NCBI GenBank assembly: GCA_002505355.1
Contig: DAUW01000006.1
Span: forward strand, 1 to 10,345
Direction of reading: 5' to 3'
DNA: 10,345 nt
Source: Euryarchaeota archaeon UBA229
GTDB lineage: Archaea; Thermoplasmatota; Poseidoniia; Poseidoniales; Poseidoniaceae
A program made the translations under genes and the position numbers. This document shows positions 1-6,230 of the stretch, one piece after another. The notes beneath the pieces were generated by a model that saw nothing but the letters and a program-made list of their open reading frames with translations, was not told where the DNA came from and ran no database searches. Positions within the stretch are counted from its first letter, which is position 1; each line of letters starts with the position of its first letter.

Positions 1-1
1 T

Positions 2-2014
2 ACATTGTCCCTTGATTACACTAATCTGCCACTTGGGTGGAGTGCGTCGTTCTCCTGGAATCAAGCAACAGATATATTTGTTCAACCAGGCTTTACTGTC
101 CCAATACTGCTTACTTACACAGTAGGTGATGATGCAGTGCCTGATTCTGTGGGCTCATTTAATTTAATTGCAGTATCACAAAACGATTCCACTCGCACAG
201 ATAGCATAACTATTGAAATCGCTGCTAGCATGGTCAGCGATGCACTGGTGTACGGCGATTTATCTAATGAATTTAACACACTCTACATCGCCCCGGGAGA
301 AAGTGAAACCATTTTGTTTAATGTGGTAAATAATGCGACGGTACAAGATATCTTTGACACTAGTGTGGTTTTTGAATCTGCAAACAACTGGGTGTTGACC
401 GATATCACCCCTGCGCAACTGTATCTTAATGCTGGGGATTCAGGTTCTTTTAGCGCCAAAATTACGGCTCCATTGACAGCGCAGGTCGGAGATGACTGCC
501 CCGGATATATTGGTTCTATTGTTTCTCAGCGAAGTGGTGAGGTGTTCTTCACCACCACCATTGACAACCTGGTAGTATCGCAAGTCAACAACATAATGGT
601 GGATTGGGTCAATCAACCAACAGCATTAATTCCGGGTGAAAAAAATATTTTTACTATCGAAGTTACTAACTTGGGTAATGGCCAAGTTCCTGCAGAATTG
701 TATGTGAATGGTATACCAGCAACTTGGGACATTACATACACAAGCGATTCGGAAATGTCGGGTAGTGTTATCCAACTTGGCGAAGTATCGGACATTAGCG
801 CTAGTAAAATTGTTGAAGTTGCCATTTTTGTCCCAAGAGGAGTAGATCACAGTCAGGTGCTTGACTTGACAATTAGCGCATTGCCAAAGATGTACGGAGA
901 TGATGTCGACTCTAGTGATAATTATATCACAGCAACCCTGGTTACGGAAGTTGTCAGAAATCTAAGCCTAACCGTTGAACAAAATCTAATCATGGCCGGG
1001 GTGGGCAACACTACTTCAATAAACATATCAATTAGTAATTTAGGCAATATTCAAGAGAATGATGTGCGTTTTATTGCAGCTATTTCCAGTGAAGATTACT
1101 TAGAGCCATTGACTGCGTATATGACTTTGGGGAATACAGGAATCCCGTATGCTTTTAACCAATATCACCCTCTTAGTGTCGATAAAAATTCAACTCGCAC
1201 AGTAAGAATAGATGTTGTGATACCGGACAACATCGACATAGGTTCTATTATTATTTTTGATTTCCAGGTTATCAGTACGACAAATGAATTTGACATGTTA
1301 ACAGACAACACGACAATCGAGGTCAGCTACATAAGACAGACTTCAGTTGAATTGAGCGCCAATTCCGGGCCACTAATAGATCCATTCGGCTATTTGTGGG
1401 TAAATATAACAACAATGTCGACTACTGAAGAAAATTATCGTATCGCTTTTGACCAGCCAGATAATTGGCGGTTGATTTGTGATTCTGTGGTCGTGAGCGG
1501 TGGTAACATAAATCTGTCATCTGACTTACAAAATATAGTACGAGAGGATAAGATGTTCTGCGAGGTTGTTAACGAAGGAGATATACTGAAAGGGTTTGTC
1601 AACGTCACAATATATAATGCAGATAATGAATTACTTCACACCAGTGATATGTATTATCAATTCGCAGACCTATCGGCAGACCCAGTAAATTACTTATCCC
1701 CGTTGACGTTCAGCATTTTGGGAATTGTCGTCATAATTATTGCTGGAATATTACAATTTGTCAGACGAAAACGAAATACTAGTGATGATGAAACAGGACA
1801 AATGTCTGGACCACCAATATCCGGGCCACCCATCAGTAGACAATTTACACCTGAAAGAACTAATCCTCAGGTTGAGAGTGTCACTAAGTCTCAGGGGACA
1901 AATGCTGATAATATGACGCCACCGATTCCCGCTACTGGCTTGCCGCCAGGATGGACTATGGAGCAATGGCAATACTATGGGCAACAATATTTAGATATGA
2001 ACAACAGGCAATAA
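2..2014 (+). CDS. Membrane-anchored extracellular protein with Ig-like (CARDB/NEW3-type) repeats, 5' end missing
   Basis: The reading frame is open to the left edge, so the true start lies outside; the TTG at 5 is only the first possible start inside the window. Numbering from that TTG gives 669 residues. About residues 1-560 are a series of beta-rich modules of roughly 110 residues (approximately 1-75, 80-190, 195-315, 318-440, 445-560). They show the 'PGE...F.V.N.G' and 'LTVEQN...NISISNLGN' patterns of CARDB/NEW3 Ig-like domains. Many N-x-S/T sites (for example NDST, NATV, NTTS, NLSS) fit an exported, glycosylated protein. Residues 565-586 form one hydrophobic helix (SPLTFSILGIVVIIIAGILQF) followed by VRRKRN, which places the N-terminal part outside and a tail of about 80 residues inside. 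The tail has a SGPPISGPPIS repeat and ends in a GLPPGWTMEQWQYYGQQYL motif (645-663). The ligand or enzymatic role is unknown; adhesion or surface-layer association is a guess. It is the first visible gene of a run with the next two. Confidence 0.8.
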   Translation, partial: TLSLDYTNLPLGWSASFSWNQATDIFVQPGFTVPILLTYTVGDDAVPDSVGSFNLIAVSQNDSTRTDSITIEIAASMVSDALVYGDLSNEFNTLYIAPGESETILFNVVNNATVQDIFDTSVVFESANNWVLTDITPAQLYLNAGDSGSFSAKITAPLTAQVGDDCPGYIGSIVSQRSGEVFFTTTIDNLVVSQVNNIMVDWVNQPTALIPGEKNIFTIEVTNLGNGQVPAELYVNGIPATWDITYTSDSEMSGSVIQLGEVSDISASKIVEVAIFVPRGVDHSQVLDLTISALPKMYGDDVDSSDNYITATLVTEVVRNLSLTVEQNLIMAGVGNTTSINISISNLGNIQENDVRFIAAISSEDYLEPLTAYMTLGNTGIPYAFNQYHPLSVDKNSTRTVRIDVVIPDNIDIGSIIIFDFQVISTTNEFDMLTDNTTIEVSYIRQTSVELSANSGPLIDPFGYLWVNITTMSTTEENYRIAFDQPDNWRLICDSVVVSGGNINLSSDLQNIVREDKMFCEVVNEGDILKGFVNVTIYNADNELLHTSDMYYQFADLSADPVNYLSPLTFSILGIVVIIIAGILQFVRRKRNTSDDETGQMSGPPISGPPISRQFTPERTNPQVESVTKSQGTNADNMTPPIPATGLPPGWTMEQWQYYGQQYLDMNNRQ

Positions 2015-2015
2015 T

Positions 2016-2189
2016 GTGGCAGATTTCCCTAGCCTCTGGTATGCGCTTTGGGTAGTAATATCGGTTTGCGGTGTATTAACATGGTACTTGAGGAATTTTA
2101 CTCAGCGTGTTGAGTTAACCAAACTAGTTGCCTTTACGGGTGTTATTGCAATGCTTGCCATGTTACTATGGACTTGGACAGATTTCTGA
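2016..2189 (+). CDS. 57-residue membrane microprotein, two predicted helices
   Basis: A short open frame begins with GTG one base after the stop of the surface protein and ends with TGA six bases before the next gene. The 57-residue product has a hydrophobic stretch at about 7-25 (LWYALWVVISVCGVLTWYL), a short polar loop RNFTQRVELTK (26-36), and a second hydrophobic stretch at 37-54 (LVAFTGVIAMLAMLLWTW). The loop carries R26, R31 and K36 against one E, so by the positive-inside rule the loop is probably cytoplasmic and both ends outside. The fit into the gap between two genes, in the same direction, plus clean helix-loop-helix character, argue that this is real and not chance. No strong ribosome binding site is seen, so translation may be coupled to the upstream stop. 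I do not recognise the family. A possible role is as a partner of the adjacent membrane-anchored surface protein, which is inference only. Confidence 0.6.
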   Translation: MADFPSLWYALWVVISVCGVLTWYLRNFTQRVELTKLVAFTGVIAMLAMLLWTWTDF

Positions 2190-2195
2190 GGGATT

Positions 2196-2687
2196 ATGAT
2201 GAGTATTGCAGGAGTTGAAGAACATACGATGTTTGACAGATATCCTTGCAGATTACCAGTTTGGTGGGGGTATTTTGGTGATATCGGGACAAAACCAGAT
2301 ATAGATGACATTAGTGGTAAAATGGTCATTCTCAGGATCGAGAAAAGATTCAACAGATTTGAAAGGTTGTTGGCCAAATTGTTCCGTGCGCCCAAAGAAA
2401 TACGGCGACCATTAGACAAAAAAAACAGCATTCTCTGGCAACTGTGTGACGGTAGTAGAACGTTTCAAGAAATATGTGATATCCTAGATTCGTTGTTTCA
2501 TGAAGATATAGCACCAGTAATCCACCGGACCGCTGCAGGAATTAATCTTCTCAAGGAAAAAAATCTAATGACGGTGCTAGACCATCCATTTACTGGTAAG
2601 TGGGATATCGATAAAGGGGTGGTTCCTAATAATCAAACTCTCGCGCCGATGGCGGAAAAATTGAACGTTACCCTTGATGGTGATTGA
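2196..2687 (+). CDS. PqqD-like (RRE-type winged-helix) protein
   Basis: The protein has 163 residues. Residues about 69-127 match the PqqD fold: an IRRPLDKKNSILWQLCDGSRT segment (the usual 'LN..G..IW.LCDG.RTV.EI' motif), then QEICDILDSLF, and a third helix ending LLKEKNLM. PqqD-type domains (RiPP recognition elements) bind leader peptides and present them to radical-SAM or other modifying enzymes; many archaeal copies are orphans of unknown job. Before the domain comes an N-terminal segment with VWWGYF and a basic amphipathic helix (about 46-66), and after it a tail of about 35 residues unlike a stand-alone PqqD of about 90 residues. No precursor peptide or radical-SAM maturase is visible in the window. 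Two ATGs stand in tandem (2196 and 2199). The GAGG at 2188-2191 lies 4 bases from the first and 7 from the second, so 2199 may be the real start. It follows the microprotein by 6 bases, probably in one operon, and is convergent with the next gene across 2 bases. Confidence 0.7.
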   Translation: MMSIAGVEEHTMFDRYPCRLPVWWGYFGDIGTKPDIDDISGKMVILRIEKRFNRFERLLAKLFRAPKEIRRPLDKKNSILWQLCDGSRTFQEICDILDSLFHEDIAPVIHRTAAGINLLKEKNLMTVLDHPFTGKWDIDKGVVPNNQTLAPMAEKLNVTLDGD

Positions 2688-2689
2688 TT

Positions 2690-3430
2690 TCACAGTGGTT
2701 CCCAAACCAAACGTAAGCCTATTCCATCACTGCGTTTAGTTACAGGAGCTTGGCCTCTGGCCGAGCTTCTTGTTGAATCGCTCTCGGTGAACCAACTTCC
2801 CCCCCTTATGCTGTGAACCGATGAACCGTCTAAAAACGGTGATTGCTTTGACGCGATTGTGTAATCTTTCCGGTAATTATCCTGACACCATTCAGAAACT
2901 GAACCATACATATCGTGCAATTCCCATAAATTGCTTTTCTTAATGCCAACTTCTCTTGTTGACGCTCCCGAATTGCCTGCGTGCCAGCCATAGTCATCAA
3001 GATCTCCATCAAAATTACCAAAACACCATTTGGTTTCTGTTCCCGAGCGAGCACAGTATTCCCACTCGGCTTCAGTCGGCAATCGCCAAATACCATCCAG
3101 GGAGAGCCTAGGTTGCGAATTATGAAACTCGTTTAATCTGCTGATAAACTCAACACAATCATGATAATTTACTGAATCTACCGGTCGTAATCCTGAACTC
3201 CAACCTTGCTGAAATTTTGCTGGATTACTACCCATGATTGACTCCCAGTGCATTTGTGTTACCAGTCTTTGGCCAATAAAGAAAGGCACTTCAATCTCAA
3301 CTTCGTGGGTAGGATATTCTCGCGCTAAGCCGTCGCCTACAGTGTCTCCCATGATGAATTTACCCGGCTCAATTAAAATGTAAGTACCGCCAAATTCGTC
3401 CTCAAACCGTGGTCTAGACAACAATAACAC
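2690..3430 (-). CDS. FGE-sulfatase (SUMF1/EgtB-type) domain protein lacking the FGE catalytic cysteines
   Basis: The protein has 246 residues and consists of essentially one FGE-sulfatase domain. Diagnostic blocks in order are FGGTYILIEPGKFIMGD (13-29), RLPTEAEWEYCARSG (116-130), NLWELHDMYGSVSEWCQD (167-184), SIRGGSW (207-213) and GIGLRL (236-241). True formylglycine-generating enzymes carry two copper-binding cysteines (336 and 341 in human FGE) in a C-x4-C-AARSQ context. Here the aligned stretch reads S-D-S-T-R-S-S-A-R-G-Q, so both positions are Ser (217 and 222). It is therefore unlikely to make formylglycine. Related non-FGE members include PvdO-like, EgtB C-terminal and C-lectin-like ligand-binding domains. 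No signal peptide or membrane helix is seen, so it is probably cytoplasmic. The assigned GTG start directly abuts the TAG of the upstream flavoprotein. A TTG two codons later (3424-3422) has TAGGTG 3 bases before it and could be the real start. It is co-transcribed with the flavoprotein gene. Confidence 0.85.
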   Translation of the reverse strand: MLLLSRPRFEDEFGGTYILIEPGKFIMGDTVGDGLAREYPTHEVEIEVPFFIGQRLVTQMHWESIMGSNPAKFQQGWSSGLRPVDSVNYHDCVEFISRLNEFHNSQPRLSLDGIWRLPTEAEWEYCARSGTETKWCFGNFDGDLDDYGWHAGNSGASTREVGIKKSNLWELHDMYGSVSEWCQDNYRKDYTIASKQSPFLDGSSVHSIRGGSWFTESDSTRSSARGQAPVTKRSDGIGLRLVWEPL

Positions 3431-3979
3431 CTACGGCATCAACTTATTGCTATTTTCGATAACTGATTTCACGACTTTTGTGAGTCGTTCTATAGTCTCG
3501 TCGTTAACTAAGTTACCGTCTTCATCAAATGCTTCCTTGACTTTGCCAATCGCAAGTTGTTCTGGCACGGGCCATGCATGCAACCACCTGAGCATTATCC
3601 GCATGTGGTTGAGAGTGTTGGAGTTTTGAGCGCCGCCTAATGTTGACATAAGTCCGAAAACCTTCCCTTTCACGTGTTTGCTGTACAACCAGTCGAAGGT
3701 ATTCTTCATTGCCCCCGACATAGTTCCGTGATACTCTGGTGAGGCAACCAAAAATGCGTCACACGTGGTAGCTAATTCTTGAAATTCTTTCACATTAGGG
3801 TCCTCCCAGCAACCTTCCTCACCAACGATGGGCAGTGGTTTCACATCTAGGTCCCAAAAATATACCTCAGCACCCAGTGATTTAGCAATGTCTAAAGCAT
3901 GATTAACAAGCATGCCACACTTGGACGTTGGCCTGTATTCCCCGCTTAGTCCAAGCACTTTGAGTGGATTATTAGGCAT
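3431..3979 (-). CDS. NADPH-dependent FMN reductase-like flavoprotein
   Basis: The protein has 182 residues, the normal size for the NADPH-dependent FMN reductase family (flavodoxin-like fold). An N-terminal strand leads into LGLSGEYRPTSKCG (9-22), where the FMN phosphate loop sits. The family hallmark is LVASPEYHGTMSGAMKNTFDWL (77-98), corresponding to 'TPEYNGS.PG.LKNALDWL', which contacts the flavin ring and forms the dimer face. A STLGGAQNSNTLNHMRIMLRWLHAW segment (112-136) matches the later conserved Gly-rich loop and helix. Members use NAD(P)H to reduce FMN, quinones, azo compounds or metals; the substrate here cannot be read from sequence. The ATG at 3979 is preceded by GGGA about 6 bases upstream. 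It is the first gene of a two-gene minus-strand operon, followed without a gap by the FGE-domain protein. Confidence 0.88.
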   Translation of the reverse strand: MPNNPLKVLGLSGEYRPTSKCGMLVNHALDIAKSLGAEVYFWDLDVKPLPIVGEEGCWEDPNVKEFQELATTCDAFLVASPEYHGTMSGAMKNTFDWLYSKHVKGKVFGLMSTLGGAQNSNTLNHMRIMLRWLHAWPVPEQLAIGKVKEAFDEDGNLVNDETIERLTKVVKSVIENSNKLMP

Positions 3980-4078
3980 ATTTATCCCAATAAATCATGG
4001 TTATTGAATGTAAGTGTTATTACATACATACATAAGTAACCCTTATGATTTGTGTCTAACGGCATAGAGTTGAGGGTT
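3980..4078. promoter_or_regulatory. Divergent promoter region with TACA tandem repeat
   Basis: This 99-base AT-rich region separates the minus-strand flavoprotein operon from the plus-strand TPR operon and must hold both promoters unless the TPR gene starts at GTG 4052. It contains 3.5 copies of TACA at 4021-4034, flanked by a weak inverted repeat (GTTATT at 4016-4021 and AAGTAAC at 4034-4040). The repeat is a plausible TATA-like element, because initiation about 25 bases away on either side would fall near 4050-4055 (+) or about 3995-4000 (-). A GAGGG at 4072-4076 lies 2 bases before ATG 4079. The exact promoter elements are not proven. Confidence 0.4.
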
Positions 4079-6226
4079 ATGGAACAATATCCAAGTACTG
4101 GAGTAGGAAAAGACGACGATGATATTGTTGCGCAAGTCGAATCACTACTAGTTAGCGGGGAGGAGGCCTCAAGGTCTGGTGACTCTAAAACAGCCCTTGC
4201 TGCTTTCAACAAAGCTATTTCACTTGACCCATCTTCAGATATGGCGTGGTTCAATAGAGGAGTATTACTAGAGGCACAGCAAGATGCGCGCGGTGCTAGA
4301 CAAGCATTCCAAATATGCTTGGATGTGAACCCCAATCACGCACCAGCAACTGCCAACCTGTGCATTCTATTAGAGCGCATTGGCGACGAAGTCAGTGCGT
4401 TCAACATGGCCCTAAAAGCCCTCGAATTTTATCCTGGACACCCATCAATTCTCGATGTTAAAAATCGCTGCGCTGGTAGTGCTGCATCCAAGTCAATCGA
4501 CGACATGGCACATGTAGAGCAGATTGAAAGCTTCGAGCAGGACGACGTGACAACAGTAATCGAAGAGACGGGATTAACCGATGTTCAAGCACTCCTAGAT
4601 GAGGCGGTACACCATGATGCTGATGAAAATAAACAACTGGATATCGATGAATTACGCTCGGCGGCACAAGTAGTGGTTGCTACAGAAGACATTCAAGAAC
4701 GCATTGATGTCACACAACCAGTTGTGGATTCGATTCCTGATTTACCTGTAGTACCAATTGAGCCAGAAATCGATAATGCCATTGACTTGGATGGTATGGC
4801 AGAGGAAGCAAAACAACTTATTCAATCAGGTGATGCAAAAGGTGCCTTAGCTCTGCTGAAACCACACCTAAAAACAGAGGCGTCAAAACATGCCCAATCC
4901 TGGTTAATCGCTGGAGGCGCAATGGCTAAACTTGATCTCGAAGAGCACGCAATATCAGCAATTGAACACGCCCAGAAACTAGATCCATCGAATCCAAAAG
5001 GATGGTATAACCTTGGGTCGCTAAAACAGCGACAGGGGATGCTGGAAGAAGCGTCAACCTGTTACTCTAACGCACTTCGAGAAGACCCGTCATATGTCAA
5101 GGCAGCCCAAAAATGGGCTCCTGTAGCTATGGAGTTGAAAGACCCACAAGCCTACTTGTCTGCAGCAACAATAATCGTCGCAGCAAATCCAGAAAGCCCA
5201 ATCAGAATGGAACTAGCGACCACGTTAATCGAACTTGCAGAAGGTGAATCCAGAGTATTGGAGTCGCAAACGGGATTACCGCCAACATTACCAGCTGGAC
5301 CAGAAATGGCCAATACAGCCCTAGATTTACTCGGCAGCGGTGAGACCCAAATCCACGCCAGAGCACATACAATGGCCAATAACCATATGGAATCTGTCAA
5401 AATTTGGAAGGGATTAATTCAGACAGATCGTAATAATCCTGCCACATGGCGTGGTTTGGCAAAAGCATTATTCGCCGCTGGCGATAATACCACTGCGGAA
5501 AAATGTCGTGTAAAAGCCGATGAGATAGAAGCAGAAATGGCAAATCGTGGCAACGCCCCTGTGGTAGAGAAGCCAACAGTTAGCACTGATATAGCTACAG
5601 CTTCTCAACCTAGCGTAACAGAATCTTCAATTGAAGACGCCGTCAGCCGAGAAGAAATGATGTCAGCAAATGAACTACTATCTCGACCTCAAGTAACCAG
5701 TCCAGAACCCGCTCCTAATCCCAATCCAGAGGTTGACCTAGCGAAAGCAGCACTGGAAGTACAATCGAACTCGTTGGTTCAAGAGGAATTTCGCAACCCT
5801 AGTTCAAACTCAATTGCCAACCAAGACATCTCATGGTACAACCAAGGAGTAGCACTAATCGAGGCTGGAAAATACAGCGAGGCATTATCATGTTTCGATC
5901 GAGCACTTCCCTCTTTCTCAGATGATGATGAAATGGTTATCAGAATTTTAAACGGCCGAGGAAATGCATTTTACTATCTAGAAAATTACCCAGCTTGTGT
6001 TGAATCATACCACCAGGCTATGCTGATAAAACCAGAAGAAGTTCGTGGTAAGACATTGTATAACATGGGAACTGCTTATGCCGAAATGGAGAGATATCAA
6101 GATGCTGTGAAATGTTTTGAACAAGCGATACCGCGGGGTCTCTCCAAAGATGAAATCAAACGAACCAAGGACCAAATACGTCGATGTAACATTTTGATAA
6201 AGGAACAAAAAAAGAAGAATCGGTGA
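4079..6226 (+). CDS. Large TPR-repeat scaffold protein with an EF-hand-like loop
   Basis: From ATG 4079 the protein has 715 residues; an in-frame GTG at 4052 would add nine residues (MSNGIELRV). I prefer the ATG because of the GAGGG just upstream, although the spacing is short. TPR units cluster in three blocks: about 24-130 (for example KTALAAFNKAISLDPSSDMAWFNRGVLLE), about 240-355 with degenerate units continuing to about 487 (AISAIEHAQKLDPSNPKGWYNLGSL), and about 583-712 (ISWYNQGVALIEAGKYSEALSCFDRAL). An acidic linker (131-238) and a Pro/Ser/Glu linker (488-580) separate the blocks. The first linker holds an EF-hand-like loop at 180-191. There is no signal peptide or membrane helix, so it is probably a cytoplasmic protein-interaction scaffold; partners are unknown. 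The C-terminus is strongly basic (KEQKKKNR). The next gene begins 4 bases after its stop, so the TPR protein and the regulator are very likely co-transcribed. Confidence 0.85.
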   Translation: MEQYPSTGVGKDDDDIVAQVESLLVSGEEASRSGDSKTALAAFNKAISLDPSSDMAWFNRGVLLEAQQDARGARQAFQICLDVNPNHAPATANLCILLERIGDEVSAFNMALKALEFYPGHPSILDVKNRCAGSAASKSIDDMAHVEQIESFEQDDVTTVIEETGLTDVQALLDEAVHHDADENKQLDIDELRSAAQVVVATEDIQERIDVTQPVVDSIPDLPVVPIEPEIDNAIDLDGMAEEAKQLIQSGDAKGALALLKPHLKTEASKHAQSWLIAGGAMAKLDLEEHAISAIEHAQKLDPSNPKGWYNLGSLKQRQGMLEEASTCYSNALREDPSYVKAAQKWAPVAMELKDPQAYLSAATIIVAANPESPIRMELATTLIELAEGESRVLESQTGLPPTLPAGPEMANTALDLLGSGETQIHARAHTMANNHMESVKIWKGLIQTDRNNPATWRGLAKALFAAGDNTTAEKCRVKADEIEAEMANRGNAPVVEKPTVSTDIATASQPSVTESSIEDAVSREEMMSANELLSRPQVTSPEPAPNPNPEVDLAKAALEVQSNSLVQEEFRNPSSNSIANQDISWYNQGVALIEAGKYSEALSCFDRALPSFSDDDEMVIRILNGRGNAFYYLENYPACVESYHQAMLIKPEEVRGKTLYNMGTAYAEMERYQDAVKCFEQAIPRGLSKDEIKRTKDQIRRCNILIKEQKKKNR

Positions 6227-6230
6227 GTTC

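Noticed and set aside
1937..1993. WW domain suggested by LPPGW and a second Trp
   Set aside because: The two tryptophans are only about 5-6 residues apart, and the protein ends before a three-stranded sheet could form.
2016..2189. RiPP precursor peptide for the neighbouring PqqD-like protein
   Set aside because: The frame encodes two long hydrophobic helices with no leader/core layout and no Gly-, Ser- or Cys-rich core.
2102..2431. 109-codon minus-strand frame over the microprotein and PqqD-like gene
   Set aside because: It opposes two better-supported plus-strand genes and has low-complexity, non-domain sequence.
2690..3430. Active formylglycine-generating enzyme with a sulfatase partner
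   Set aside because: Both catalytic cysteine positions are Ser, and no sulfatase gene is in the window.
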